A DNA stretch of 64,000 nt from Paralcaligenes sp. KSB-10 (GCF_021266465.1 NZ_CP089848.1:2914001-2978000); one strand, 5' to 3'; shown: positions 9,407-18,568, numbered from the stretch's first letter. Made by a program: numbers and translations. The notes: generated by a model from the sequence alone, not told the origin.

Positions 9407-10666
9407 CTAGGCCATCTTGCACTCGGTCTCGGCCTTCGACCCATACAAAGCTTCCAGCGGCTGATCCTTGGGCGGCGCAACTGCCACAATGTCGAAATAG
9501 TCGTACTGAGTCGTGATCTTCGGCTTGATCTGGGCCACCAGCGTGGGTTGTATCAGTTGATGATCCCAGGGACGGAAGTACATCGCGCGCTCCTTGTACC
9601 CTTCGAACTTGTGGTTTTCCAGGAACTCGATCAACTTCTCGGTCTTGGTGGACCCGGTTTCCTTGATGGCCGTGAGAATCGCCGTGCAGCCGAACCAGTC
9701 TTGCCAGGCTTCCGCTTCCGGCGGCTTGCCGAACTTGGTTTGATATTTTTTGGCGAACTGCTCGCTGATGCTGGTGTTCTGGCTGCCTGTGTAGTTCCAG
9801 ATCTTGGGATACAGGCCGGAGGCCGCCTCGGGTCCCGCCGCCCACATATCGGTGTCGTTGACGATGAGGGACGATAGCGGGATCTTGCCGGTAAGCCCCA
9901 TTTGATGGAACTGCTTGAGGAAGTTGGTCATGTCGCCGCCGCCGACGCCCAGGAAGATGACATCCGGCTTGGCCGACATGATCTTGAGAATATAGGAACT
10001 GAAGTCGGTGGTGCCAAGCGGCGTTTGATCCGCACCCACGACTTTGCCGCCATCCTTGAGCAGCACTTCGCTCATCTGCTTGTAGCCGTCGATGCCCCAG
10101 GCGTACGAGGCATAAAGAAAATACCAGTTCTTGCCGTGCTTGGACAGCGACGGATAGATGCTGCGTACAGTCTCGTAATTGGGCAGGTCTATGCGAAACG
10201 TATGCTTGCCGCATTTGGCGCCGGTGATTTCCGTGGCATTGGGGCCGGTTGCCATCAGCAGGATTTTTTCGCGTTCAGCCACGGGCATGATGGCCAGGAC
10301 ATCGCCGCTGGAAACACCGCCCTGAACAGCAACGACCTTTTGTTCCTGAATCAGTTTGTGCATGTTCTGCTGCGTGGTCTGCGGCCCATTTTCATCCAGC
10401 CACACGAGTTCCACGGGACGATCCAGAATCTTGCCGCCGACATCGTCTATGGCGATGGTGGCGCCGTTATGGCCCTGTTCGCCCTGCACCGCATAAGTGC
10501 CGGACTTGGGCAGCAACACACCCAGTTTGATCGACTCCGCCGCACGGGCGGTACGAATGAACGGGCCCACGCTGGCAATGCCGGTGAGTAGTCCCGCGGC
10601 GGCACCGGCCTTGAGTATTCCGCGCCGGGTAATACCTATGCTTTTGTCATCTTTCATGTCAGACAT
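9407..10666 (-). CDS. Branched-chain amino acid-type ABC transporter substrate-binding protein, Tat-exported
   Basis: The 419-residue protein starts at ATG 10666 behind GAGGAGGAG. The N-terminus has a twin-arginine signal (TRRGILK followed by a hydrophobic stretch to ARAAE), so it is probably folded before export to the periplasm. The mature part is a periplasmic binding protein of the LivK/HAAT type (IKLGVLLPKSGTYAVQG, then GGVSSGDVLAIMPVAE). It delivers the ligand to LivH and LivMGF encoded downstream. The ligand cannot be deduced; the operon enzymes suggest a hydroxy or keto acid, or an amino acid derivative, rather than leucine. Confidence 0.9.
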   Translation of the reverse strand: MSDMKDDKSIGITRRGILKAGAAAGLLTGIASVGPFIRTARAAESIKLGVLLPKSGTYAVQGEQGHNGATIAIDDVGGKILDRPVELVWLDENGPQTTQQNMHKLIQEQKVVAVQGGVSSGDVLAIMPVAEREKILLMATGPNATEITGAKCGKHTFRIDLPNYETVRSIYPSLSKHGKNWYFLYASYAWGIDGYKQMSEVLLKDGGKVVGADQTPLGTTDFSSYILKIMSAKPDVIFLGVGGGDMTNFLKQFHQMGLTGKIPLSSLIVNDTDMWAAGPEAASGLYPKIWNYTGSQNTSISEQFAKKYQTKFGKPPEAEAWQDWFGCTAILTAIKETGSTKTEKLIEFLENHKFEGYKERAMYFRPWDHQLIQPTLVAQIKPKITTQYDYFDIVAVAPPKDQPLEALYGSKAETECKMA

Positions 10667-10753
10667 AATCTCCTCCTCAGAGTGTTTACCGACAGATATG
10701 ATTGACGGGGGCATACTGTTCTTAGCAACTGAAATTGTCTACCTCCGGCTTGT

Positions 10754-10782
10754 AGAGTAGTCTCGGTTTATGGCACTGTCAA
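10754..10782 (-). promoter_or_regulatory. Sigma70-type promoter of the livK-livH-livMGF operon
   Basis: On the minus strand TTGACA (10782-10777) is followed after 17 bases by TACTCT (10759-10754). The predicted start of transcription is near 10747, about 80 bases before the binding-protein ATG. The -35 box is perfect; the -10 box keeps the three most conserved positions. On the plus strand, TATAAC at 10819 lies only 10 bases before the acyl-CoA ligase ATG, which would give an almost leaderless message if used. Confidence 0.55.
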
Positions 10783-10834
10783 AGTTTTTTGATATGCGTC
10801 ACCTCGACCATCACACGATATAACGGTAGAAAAC

Positions 10835-12334
10835 ATGAATCTTTTTTCCGTGCTGGAACATTCCGCCCGCCGCTTCCCCGACCGCGGCGCAATTTACCAA
10901 GGCGACGCGAAAGTTTGCAGCTATGCCGAGCTGCACCGGCGTGCACTGGCCCTCTCAACCGCGCTGCGACACTTGCTGCCAGCGGGTTCACGTATTGCGG
11001 TTGCCAGCGAGAACCGGCCGGAAATCGTCGAGCTGATGTTCGGCATCTGGGCCGCCGGCATGGCCTTCGTCCCGCTGAACTACAAACTGCATGCCAAGGA
11101 GATGGCGCATATCGTCGGCGATGCCGGGGCGTCCATGATCTTTGCATCACCGCGGCTGGCCGGCGACCTGAACGACGCACTCGAGCCCGGATCGCATCGT
11201 CTCGTAACCCTAGGGCAAAGCGCTTATGCCGAATTATTTTCCGCGGAGCCTGAACCCCCCGCCGCAACCACGCCGGAAACACTGGCATGGCTGTTCTACA
11301 CCAGCGGCACCACCGGCCGCCCCAAGGGAGCGATGCTGTCGCACCGAAGCCTGATGGCAATGACCATCTGCCACCTGGCCGACATCGAACACTTCGACGA
11401 AAATGCCAGCCAGATCCACGCGGCGCCCATGTCCCACGGATCAGGGCTTTATATACCCGCTTATATCTCACGCGCGGCACGCCAGGTTATCCCCGCCAGC
11501 GGCGCGTTCGAGCCCGGCGAATTCCTGGAGCTTTGCAATACGCATCCCTCGTGCGGCGCATTTCTGGCGCCGACCATGGTGCAGCGCCTGCGTATGGCGG
11601 CCGAAAAATCAGGCCGACGGCCGGCGAACCTGCGTTGCATCGTCTACGGAGGCGGCCCCATGTATGTCGATGAAATCAAAAAATCGCTGGCTGTTTTCGG
11701 CCCGATTTTCGCGCAGATATACGGCCAGGGCGAAATCCCCATGACGATCTCCGGCCTGCGCCAGGAAGACCACATCCATGCCGGCGACAACCTCCTCGGT
11801 TCGGTCGGATTCCCGCGTTCGGGTGTGGAAGTGCGCATCGTGAACAAGCCGGGCGAGCCGCTGCCCGCCGGCGAAATCGGGGAGATCATCTGCCGCAGCG
11901 ATTCCGTCATGTCTGGCTACTGGGGCAAGCCGCAAGCGACAGCCGAAGCGCTGCGCGACGGCTGGCTCTACACGGGTGACATGGGCATGCTGGACGAGGC
12001 GGGATTTCTAACCCTGCGCGACCGCTCCAAAGACGTCGTCATCAGCGGCGGTTCGAACATCTACCCGCGCGAAGTCGAGGAAGTCCTGCTTTCGCACCCC
12101 GATGTCGCCGAGGCTTGCGTGGTGGGCCAGCTCGATCCGGAATGGGGCGAAATTGTCGTTGCCTTTATTGTCGCCAACCCCGGCAAGACCCTCAATGTCG
12201 AATCGCTCGGCACGCACTGCCTTGACAGCATGGCCCGTTTCAAGCGCCCCAAGCGCTACATTTTTATCGATTCCCTGCCCAAAAACAGCTATGGAAAAGT
12301 GCTCAAGCGGGAGCTGCGGGAGCAACTGAAGTAG
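10835..12334 (+). CDS. Acyl-CoA synthetase (AMP-forming), class I adenylate-forming enzyme
   Basis: A 499-residue ANL-superfamily ligase. Visible motifs in order: P-loop YTSGTTGRPKGAMLSH (about residues 153-168), YGQGEIP (A5-type), GWLYTGDMGMLDE with the hinge aspartate in LRDRSKDVVISGG, and the catalytic lysine in PKNSYGKVLKRELRE at the C-terminus. It activates a carboxylic acid with ATP and CoA in the cytoplasm. It is divergent from the ABC-BKACE operon across 168 bases, so it may activate that operon's substrate or product. The chain length or aromatic nature of the acid is not readable. Its stop codon directly abuts the stop of the opposite-strand NIPSNAP gene. Confidence 0.9.
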   Translation: MNLFSVLEHSARRFPDRGAIYQGDAKVCSYAELHRRALALSTALRHLLPAGSRIAVASENRPEIVELMFGIWAAGMAFVPLNYKLHAKEMAHIVGDAGASMIFASPRLAGDLNDALEPGSHRLVTLGQSAYAELFSAEPEPPAATTPETLAWLFYTSGTTGRPKGAMLSHRSLMAMTICHLADIEHFDENASQIHAAPMSHGSGLYIPAYISRAARQVIPASGAFEPGEFLELCNTHPSCGAFLAPTMVQRLRMAAEKSGRRPANLRCIVYGGGPMYVDEIKKSLAVFGPIFAQIYGQGEIPMTISGLRQEDHIHAGDNLLGSVGFPRSGVEVRIVNKPGEPLPAGEIGEIICRSDSVMSGYWGKPQATAEALRDGWLYTGDMGMLDEAGFLTLRDRSKDVVISGGSNIYPREVEEVLLSHPDVAEACVVGQLDPEWGEIVVAFIVANPGKTLNVESLGTHCLDSMARFKRPKRYIFIDSLPKNSYGKVLKRELREQLK

Positions 12335-12661
12335 TCAGCGCAGCGCCGAGTATGCCGTAGGCGCCAGAAAATGGTTCTCGATCCTGGCGACGATGGGCTT
12401 GTCTGCCTCAGAAGCCGAACGCTTGGCCATCCACTCCGGGTCGGCCTGGAACGCGTTCCACTTTTCTTCGCGCTCGGCAAGGCTGTCCCATTGGAGCATA
12501 TAGGTCAGCGCATGATTGTCCGGCCCGATAACGGTGGTCCAGAAACCGATCTGCCTGATCCCGTATTTTTTGAAGAAGCCCAGCGTGGTGTTGACGAAGC
12601 GATCGTTCAAGGCCGGCAGGCGGCCAGGGGCGCAGTGATAAATCCTCATTTCAACAATCAT
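12335..12661 (-). CDS. NIPSNAP-family small protein
   Basis: A 108-residue protein with the dimeric ferredoxin-like NIPSNAP fold: it begins MIVEMRIYHCAPGRLPAL, has GFWTTVIGPDNHALTYMLQWDS in the middle and AEREEKWNAFQADPEW. Members are often found beside catabolic genes but rarely have a proven activity. It ends tail to tail with the acyl-CoA ligase (no gap). The ATG at 12661 has a modest AGAACACT upstream. It may be transcribed alone. Function is unknown beyond the family assignment. Confidence 0.85.
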   Translation of the reverse strand: MIVEMRIYHCAPGRLPALNDRFVNTTLGFFKKYGIRQIGFWTTVIGPDNHALTYMLQWDSLAEREEKWNAFQADPEWMAKRSASEADKPIVARIENHFLAPTAYSALR

Positions 12662-12720
12662 AGTGTTCTCCGTAGGAACAAAGCGGCAAAGCCGCCATTA
12701 TGAACGAATCGCAAAAGATA

Positions 12721-12769
12721 GAGGCTGAGGGCCGAAACGCCGTACCAGGAACAGCCTCCGTTTTTTTTT
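12721..12769 (+). terminator. Hairpin followed by a nine-T run, candidate terminator
   Basis: Arms GAGGCTG (12721-12727) and CAGCCTC (12752-12758) pair perfectly around a 24-base loop and are followed by nine T. The loop is long for a simple intrinsic terminator. On the plus strand it could stop read-through from the acyl-CoA ligase (with the NIPSNAP gene transcribed in the opposite sense in between) before the molybdenum hydroxylase operon. Confidence 0.35.
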
Positions 12770-12949
12770 CGGCAAGAACCATTTATTTTGTGGCCTGCGA
12801 CTTGCCGTAGCAACAATCGCCCCGGCGCATTGACGATCCTCGCGCGACAGGAGTAACCTTTTCGAAATTCCCACCGCGCATATCGCGCCTGCGCCACAGA
12901 CCCCATCGTCTGCGGTCTTCCCACCAGGCACACGTCAAAAAGGGGCGCC

Positions 12950-13423
12950 ATGTCCACGACCACTACCCTCAATGTAAACGGCAAGGATCACTCGGTCGAT
13001 GCCGAGCCTGACAGCATGCTGCTGTACGCCCTGCGCAACGACCTCAAACTGCATGGGCCGAAATTCGGTTGCGGCCTGTCGGAATGCGGAGCCTGTACCA
13101 TCATTATGGATGGCTCCGCCATACGCTCCTGTGTGACGCCTGTGTCGGCCGCGCAAGGCAAGAAGATCACCACGCTGGAAGGCCTGGGCACCCCAGAGAA
13201 GCCCCACCCACTCCAGCAAGCCTTCATCGATGAGCAGGCCGCGCAATGCGCCTATTGCATCAACGGCATCATCATGACGGCCAAGGCATTCCTCGACCAC
13301 AACCCGAAGCCCAGCCGGGACGACATCAAACAGGCATTGAATGGCAATTTGTGCCGCTGCGGCACGCACATGCGCATCGTGCGCGCCATCGAGCGCGCGG
13401 CGAAGCACGGAGGCCAGGCATGA
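12950..13423 (+). CDS. (2Fe-2S)-binding subunit of a molybdenum hydroxylase (isoquinoline 1-oxidoreductase alpha-type)
   Basis: The 157-residue protein carries both iron-sulfur clusters of the xanthine dehydrogenase family small subunit: plant-ferredoxin-type Cys41, 46, 49 and 61 (FGCGLSECGACT) and the second cluster Cys100, 103, 135 and 137 (QCAYCING, LCRCGTH). It passes electrons from the molybdenum centre to an outside acceptor. AGGGG lies before the ATG. Its stop overlaps the start of the large subunit (ATGA), a sign of coupled translation. No FAD subunit gene lies beside it, as in isoquinoline oxidoreductase (IorAB), where electrons go to a cytochrome or quinone. Confidence 0.92.
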   Translation: MSTTTTLNVNGKDHSVDAEPDSMLLYALRNDLKLHGPKFGCGLSECGACTIIMDGSAIRSCVTPVSAAQGKKITTLEGLGTPEKPHPLQQAFIDEQAAQCAYCINGIIMTAKAFLDHNPKPSRDDIKQALNGNLCRCGTHMRIVRAIERAAKHGGQA

Positions 13424-15723
13424 ACGCACCAGACAAATTCCACCGCGCGGGCATGGCCTCGCCCAGCCGCCGCGATTTCATGAAAGCGTCGGGCGGCTTG
13501 CTGATCGCATTCACCCTGCTCGACCCGAAAAGCATCATGGCGGAAACCGTCGCCTCAGGGGCATCCACCGCGGCCCCGCCCCCCGATGCAGCCAGGCTTT
13601 ACGCCTGGCTCGCCATTCGTCCTGACAATACCGCCACCCTGTTCACCGGCAAGGTCGACGTCGGCACGGGCATAGAAACCGCGCTGGCCCAGATTGCGGC
13701 GGAAGAACTCGATTTTCCCGTGGACAAGCTCGACGTGGTGATGGGCACGACATCCCACACCGTCGACCAGGGCCCATCCTACGGAAGCCGCACCGTCCGT
13801 TACGCCGGCCCGCAAATCCGCCACGCCGCCGCGGCCGGCCGCCAGGCGCTGCTCAATCTGGCCGCTGCGCATTTCAAGTTGCCGGCGCATCAGCTCGCCG
13901 CCAGGAACGGCGCCATCTCCGTCGTTGGCGATCCATCCAAATCCATCAGCTATGGCGAGCTGGTCGCAGGCAAACGCCTGGACATGGCCATCGATGTCAG
14001 CGGCAAAACCTTCGACATGAAAGTCGCGCCCAATGCTGTCGTCAAAGATCCATCCACCTATACGGTGGTTGGCCAGCCCGTGCCTCGAAAAGATATTCCG
14101 GCCAAGGTGACAGGCCAGTTCACCTACATCCAGGACGTCCGTGTAGAGGGCATGCTGCACGGACGCGTCGTGCGGCCGTATGGCGTACAGGCCAAACTGC
14201 TGAGCGTCGACGAAACCGGCCTGAAAGATATTCCCGGGTTCGTTCAAGTCGTGCGCCGCGACAATTTCCTGGGCGTGGTTGCCGAGACCGAATGGGCGGC
14301 GATCCAGGCCGCGGACAAACTGGGTTCCAAACTGAATCCGGCCGGACCGCAGGCCGGCCAGGCCAAGTGGTCCGATTGGCACGGCCTGCCCGACCAGGAC
14401 AAGATCTGGGATACCCTGCGCACCGAGGCCGGCAGCAACTCTTCGGTCGCCGCCAAGGGCTCGGTGGATATGGCGCTGGCATCCGCCCCCAACGTACTCA
14501 AGGCCACGTACAAGACACCGTTCCAGATGCATGGTTCGATTGGTCCATCCTGCGCCATCGCCGACGTAAACAAAGACCGGGCCATTTTCTGGGCCGGTAC
14601 GCAAATGCCTCACCAGGCGCGGCGCGATATGGCCAAGCTGCTGGGCATGAATCCGGACCACATCGAACTGAACTGGTTCGAGGCTTCCGGATCCTACGGA
14701 CGCAACGGCCTTGAGCATGTCATCGCCGATGCGGCACTGATGTCGCAGGCCGTGGGGCGCCCGGTTCGCGTGCAATGGATGCGCTGGGACGAACATGGCT
14801 GGGAGCCGAAGGGGCCGGCTATCGTCCAGGACCTGACGGGCGCCGTGGACGACCAGGGCAATGTCGTGGCATGGCGGCACCATATGTGGATCCCCACGAC
14901 CAGCAATACGCACCTGATCGCCGCAGGGCTGGCGAACGGGCCTGAAATCGGCAGCACCGGGCAGGGGCGCGGAACAGTCACCTATGCCTATACCTTCGAC
15001 AACGCCGACGTGGCCTGTCACGGCGAAGGGCATGTGGCGCTGCTCACCGCATGGCTGCGCTCGCCCGCACAGTTCGAGACCACCTATGCAATGGAATCGT
15101 TCATCGACGAACTGGCCGCCAAAGCCAGGCAAGACCCGCTGTCCTTTCGCCTCAGGTATCTGAAGGATCCGCACGCCATCGCCGTGCTGCGCGCGGCGGC
15201 CGAGGCCTATGGCTGGAAAAGCCGGCCTTCGCCCGTCAAAGAGCAAAACGGCGGCAAACTGGCCCAGGGCCGCGGCATCGCCTGGGTGAACCGCGACAAC
15301 TCTTACGTGGCGACGATTGCCGATGTCACGGTGGACCGCGAGAGCGGCCAGATCCGGGTCAAGCGTGTGGTCGTTGCGCACGACTGCGGCCTGGTGGTGA
15401 ACCCCGATGGGCTGAAGAACCAGATCGAGGGCAATATCATCCAGTCGATAAGCCGCACGCTGCATGAAGAAGTCATGTTCGATAATGCGCATGTCACCAG
15501 CCTCGACTGGCAGGGCTACCCGATTCTGCGCTTCGAGGAAATCCCCGATCGGATCGATATCGTGTTGGTCAATAATCGGCCCGAATATCCGTCCCACGGG
15601 GGTGGGGAGCCATCCACCTGCCCCACGGCGGCGGTGATCAGCAACGCGGTCTTCGACGCCATCGGGGCACGCCTGCGCCAGACCCCGTTTAGGCCTGAAC
15701 GTGTCAAGGCTGCGATGGCTTGA
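13420..15723 (+). CDS. Molybdopterin-binding large subunit of a Tat-exported hydroxylase (IorB-like)
   Basis: A 767-residue protein beginning with a twin-arginine signal (SRRDFMKASGG, then a hydrophobic run), so the enzyme is exported with its cofactor; the alpha subunit has no signal and likely hitchhikes. The rest matches the molybdopterin cytosine dinucleotide-binding chain: TGKVDVGTGIETALAQIAAEE, YGSRTVRYAGPQIRHAA, ASGSYGRNGLEH, GEGHVALLTAWLRSP, and C-terminal HGGGEPSTCPTAAV with the conserved glutamate. The family hydroxylates N-heterocycles or oxidises aldehydes with water oxygen. The ORF extends upstream out of frame with the alpha gene; ATG 13420 is the natural start. Substrate unknown. 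Confidence 0.92.
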   Translation: MNAPDKFHRAGMASPSRRDFMKASGGLLIAFTLLDPKSIMAETVASGASTAAPPPDAARLYAWLAIRPDNTATLFTGKVDVGTGIETALAQIAAEELDFPVDKLDVVMGTTSHTVDQGPSYGSRTVRYAGPQIRHAAAAGRQALLNLAAAHFKLPAHQLAARNGAISVVGDPSKSISYGELVAGKRLDMAIDVSGKTFDMKVAPNAVVKDPSTYTVVGQPVPRKDIPAKVTGQFTYIQDVRVEGMLHGRVVRPYGVQAKLLSVDETGLKDIPGFVQVVRRDNFLGVVAETEWAAIQAADKLGSKLNPAGPQAGQAKWSDWHGLPDQDKIWDTLRTEAGSNSSVAAKGSVDMALASAPNVLKATYKTPFQMHGSIGPSCAIADVNKDRAIFWAGTQMPHQARRDMAKLLGMNPDHIELNWFEASGSYGRNGLEHVIADAALMSQAVGRPVRVQWMRWDEHGWEPKGPAIVQDLTGAVDDQGNVVAWRHHMWIPTTSNTHLIAAGLANGPEIGSTGQGRGTVTYAYTFDNADVACHGEGHVALLTAWLRSPAQFETTYAMESFIDELAAKARQDPLSFRLRYLKDPHAIAVLRAAAEAYGWKSRPSPVKEQNGGKLAQGRGIAWVNRDNSYVATIADVTVDRESGQIRVKRVVVAHDCGLVVNPDGLKNQIEGNIIQSISRTLHEEVMFDNAHVTSLDWQGYPILRFEEIPDRIDIVLVNNRPEYPSHGGGEPSTCPTAAVISNAVFDAIGARLRQTPFRPERVKAAMA

Positions 15724-15821
15724 TCCAAAGAGTAGAGGCTGCCTTCGTGATGAAAGACGCATACCGGCCAAAATCCGACTATGATGACACGCTTCGATCC
15801 GCACCAAAGAGGCACACCCGA

Positions 15822-16130
15822 ATGATCCATGTCATTGCTACCATCACCGCAAAACCCGGCCAACGCGACGCCGTGCTGGCGCTGTTCAAGAAGAACGTCC
15901 CGGCGGTGCTTGCCGAAAAAGGATGTGTCAGCTATGAAGCTGTTGTCGACGTGCCGGATTTCGGCAAGCCGCAGACACCCATCGGAAACGACACGTTTGC
16001 CGTGATCGAGCAATGGGAAAACGCCGAAGCGCTGAGAGCGCACGGAGTGTCGCCGCACATGGTCGAATATGGGCGCAAGACCGCGCCCATGCTGGCCAAC
16101 CGATTAATCAACATTCTTCAGGCTTGCTGA
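15822..16130 (+). CDS. Antibiotic biosynthesis monooxygenase (ABM)-domain protein, putative quinol monooxygenase
   Basis: A 102-residue single ABM domain: MIHVIATITAKPGQRDAVLALF, GCVSYEAVVDV, and FAVIEQWENAEALRAH. It resembles YgiN-type quinol monooxygenases, which form dimers and may turn over quinols without a metal. AGAGG lies 10 bases before ATG 15822; the frame is open back to the previous gene but the extra residues have no family likeness. It follows the molybdenum hydroxylase by 98 bases, so it may act on the hydroxylated product. It converges with the PepE gene, two bases away. Confidence 0.83.
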   Translation: MIHVIATITAKPGQRDAVLALFKKNVPAVLAEKGCVSYEAVVDVPDFGKPQTPIGNDTFAVIEQWENAEALRAHGVSPHMVEYGRKTAPMLANRLINILQAC

Positions 16131-16132
16131 TC

Positions 16133-16816
16133 CTATAACGCCATACCGTCTCGCAACTCTGCCTCGGGCGTCCCGTGTCGAAACAGGAATCCCATGTGCG
16201 GCCCTCGAAAAACGATGGAGCCGTCATCGACGCTAAGCCAGTTTCCTTCGGGCAGGCCGACCACCGTGGAAGCGGTGTTTGCGGCCAGGTATTCCGCGAT
16301 ACGCAGGTTCCGCGTTTCACCCTGATGCCCCGCCGGCAAGGCATTGGTGTAGTGGGGATTGATCTGGATTCCGATCAATCCCAATGCATCAAAGCCCCCC
16401 GGCTCGACAATAGGCATGTCGTTGGTCGTGCAAATGGTCGGGCAGGCCAGATTGGCCCCCGCGCTCCATCCCAAATAAGGCGTACCGCCGCGCACCTGCG
16501 TACGGATGGCGTCCAGCCACCCCCGCCCGCGACATTCCCTCAATAGTTGAAACGTATTGCCGCCGCCCACGACTATCAATTCGAACTGAGAGGCAGCGGC
16601 GGCATCGACCGTATGCGCGCCCGTCAGGACCAATCCGGCGGGTGCCAGCGCGGCCTGCGCGGTTGCCGTGTAATCGTCCCAAGCCGCGGCAACACCCGCG
16701 AACGGCACGAAAAGCGCTCGGGAGCGGCCGCCAGCCAACGCGCGGACGGGTTCAATGGCATGGACCAGATAGGCCCCATCCGGCCCGCGCGAATTACTGA
16801 GAAGAAGCAGTTTCAT
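16133..16816 (-). CDS. pepE: Dipeptidase E (peptidase family S51)
   Basis: A 227-residue PepE homologue. The nucleophile Ser118 sits in GWSAGAN, His155 in INPHY and Asp133 in TNDMP, each two positions from the triad of the Salmonella enzyme (Ser120, His157, Asp135). GGGNTFQLL and GLPEGNWL are also family motifs. PepE removes N-terminal aspartate from dipeptides in the cytoplasm. ATG 16816 is chosen because MKLLLLSNS is the family start and AAGGTG precedes it. It is the last gene of the IclR-OPT-DUF1177-AroM operon, so it probably cleaves a peptide or acyl-aspartate-like compound brought in by the OPT transporter. Confidence 0.9.
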   Translation of the reverse strand: MKLLLLSNSRGPDGAYLVHAIEPVRALAGGRSRALFVPFAGVAAAWDDYTATAQAALAPAGLVLTGAHTVDAAAASQFELIVVGGGNTFQLLRECRGRGWLDAIRTQVRGGTPYLGWSAGANLACPTICTTNDMPIVEPGGFDALGLIGIQINPHYTNALPAGHQGETRNLRIAEYLAANTASTVVGLPEGNWLSVDDGSIVFRGPHMGFLFRHGTPEAELRDGMAL

Positions 16817-16870
16817 CGTATTGTTCACCTTGTTGTCAACGGCATGGATGCCTATCGTCACGGCGATTGC

Positions 16871-17560
16871 CTACGCAATCAGCTCCGCTGTCATTTTTGC
16901 GATTAAGGCGTTGGACAGCAACACAGGCAGCCCCGAAGCCAGACGGGCGGCGCGCCGATGCGCCTCGGTAAACCCCATGCAATCCATCAGCAGCATCTGA
17001 GCGCCGCGTTCACGCAAAGTGCGCGCCGCATTTTCGACTGCGCCCATCCCGTCCGCATAGGGTGTTGCGGCCTCACAGATAGGCGGCTTGCTCAATGCAC
17101 TGAATTTGTCCGCCTCGGTACGGGCCTGCTCGATCAAGGGTACGATAACGCCGACCTGACGCTCGCCCGCGATTGCCGCGGCCGCGGGCGGAACAATACG
17201 GTCGGGTTCCACCAGCCAGGCGTTTTTCAGAACAAGCCCGTGGAATTCACCCGTGCATAGAATCAGGATAACGGTGCAGCCTCGCGCCTCCAGTTCGGCA
17301 AGCTTGACCGCCAGCGTCGCCTGCACCGCCGCCTTGTCCAGCTTCACCGAAGAGCCATCCAGCAGCCTCGATACCAGGAGAGGGCGGCCTGGAACCGGCG
17401 CATAGTCCGCCGCGATCTGTTCCTTCGACAGGCCGTCCAGCACGCCGGCCTGCATCAATTGCGTTCCTTCAGGCAGCACGGCCCGCAGAATGGGAGTGAT
17501 GTCGGCGCGTGGCGCCTGCCCTATTGTCAGCGTGCCCAGCAACTGAGGTATAGCGTTCAT
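16871..17560 (-). CDS. AroM-family protein
   Basis: The 229-residue protein has the AroM signatures TIGQAPR (near residue 12), LCTGEF (Cys102) and MDCMGFT (Cys194). AroM was named from an E. coli gene near aroL and has no proven function. The two cysteines sit in segments that resemble the catalytic pair of aspartate/glutamate racemases, so a racemase or isomerase fold is likely; that is inference. It lies 44 bases after the DUF1177 gene and 54 before pepE. The neighbourhood suggests a step on an imported peptide-like compound, not aromatic amino acid synthesis. Confidence 0.88.
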   Translation of the reverse strand: MNAIPQLLGTLTIGQAPRADITPILRAVLPEGTQLMQAGVLDGLSKEQIAADYAPVPGRPLLVSRLLDGSSVKLDKAAVQATLAVKLAELEARGCTVILILCTGEFHGLVLKNAWLVEPDRIVPPAAAAIAGERQVGVIVPLIEQARTEADKFSALSKPPICEAATPYADGMGAVENAARTLRERGAQMLLMDCMGFTEAHRRAARLASGLPVLLSNALIAKMTAELIA

Positions 17561-17604
17561 TTGATTCTCCGTAGACAGCCTGGCGAAAGGCTTCGCATCA
17601 GCAT

Positions 17605-18537
17605 CTATTGACGCTTCTGCAAGTGCGCCAAAGATCCGTACATTTCGACCAGGCGGCCGTATTCCTCTTCGTCATGGAACAGGCATGTGCCGCGCGTGAA
17701 TTCCTTGGCCACCTCTACCGCAAAACGCACGGTGGCTGCAATATCGTATTCATCGCTGGCCCCTGTGCCGCAACCCGGCACCACGCTGGCGGCCGAAATC
17801 GCCACACCCACGGTGGGTGCCCGGGTGGCAACCGAAGGCTGCAAAATACTATTCAGGTGATAGACGCCGTTGCCATACGGCGTGATGTCTTGCGTGGTAA
17901 TGGGGAAGGTCACGGCGGGGCGGCCGCTGGTCATTTCCATGATGCGCACCAGGTCTTCCGATACCCGCAGGATGTAGCCCTGTTTGACTGTAGGCGATAT
18001 CGCGTATCCCTTATGGTTCAGAATACGGTTGCCTTTGGTCGTGTCGATCGACAACACGGCATCCATCTCGCCGGAGACTTCATTTTCATTCAGCGTTTCG
18101 GTATCCATGGGCGAATCCATGAAATCGACAGGCTCATGCGGACGCGTGGGAGCGTCCGGGCATATGTGGGTGCTGATCACCACGTCGCCCGGCAGCGCGT
18201 CGCCCTGGGTGCGCATGTGCGCCAGCTTCAGCGCGGCCGCCACAGCGGCAATGGCGCCGTCACCGTCCGACACCAGGCCGATGCGGGTCGGACGCGCACC
18301 GACACCGCCCAGGCGACCGACGATTCCCAGCGTCGGCGCCTTGCCGCCGGACGATTTGCCGTGGGTGCCCGCGATTTCCACGCGAACGAAATCGGTCTTG
18401 CCTTTGGGGCCTGTAATGGTTTTTACAATGCATTTGGCAAATTCTGCATACGGCTTCAATAGCTCGACGACGGTCTGGCCGCTGGCGTAGGCGCTGTCGA
18501 GCGCATCGAAGACTTTGACAGTATGGGATAGACTCAT
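17605..18537 (-). CDS. DUF1177 domain-containing protein
   Basis: 310 residues filling the DUF1177 family along their full length. Conspicuous stretches: GTHGKSSGGKAPTLGIVGRLGG, SDGDGAIAAVAAALKLA, STHICPDAPTRPHEPVDFMDSP, SIDTTKGN, and PGCGTGASDEYDIA. Conserved Asp and His in SDGDGA and STHICP hint at a metal-dependent hydrolase, but I know of no proven activity. It has no signal peptide. It sits between the OPT transporter and AroM with short gaps and the same orientation, so it is part of the same pathway. This is one of the least understood genes in the window. Confidence 0.85.
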   Translation of the reverse strand: MSLSHTVKVFDALDSAYASGQTVVELLKPYAEFAKCIVKTITGPKGKTDFVRVEIAGTHGKSSGGKAPTLGIVGRLGGVGARPTRIGLVSDGDGAIAAVAAALKLAHMRTQGDALPGDVVISTHICPDAPTRPHEPVDFMDSPMDTETLNENEVSGEMDAVLSIDTTKGNRILNHKGYAISPTVKQGYILRVSEDLVRIMEMTSGRPAVTFPITTQDITPYGNGVYHLNSILQPSVATRAPTVGVAISAASVVPGCGTGASDEYDIAATVRFAVEVAKEFTRGTCLFHDEEEYGRLVEMYGSLAHLQKRQ

Positions 18538-18568
18538 GGCGTTGCTTCCGTAGAATAAAAAGGGTCGA

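Noticed and set aside
13555-15807. A 750-codon open frame on the minus strand opposite the molybdenum hydroxylase large subunit
   Set aside because: It is the mirror of a GC-rich coding gene; its product has no recognisable motif and it would oppose a clearly real operon.
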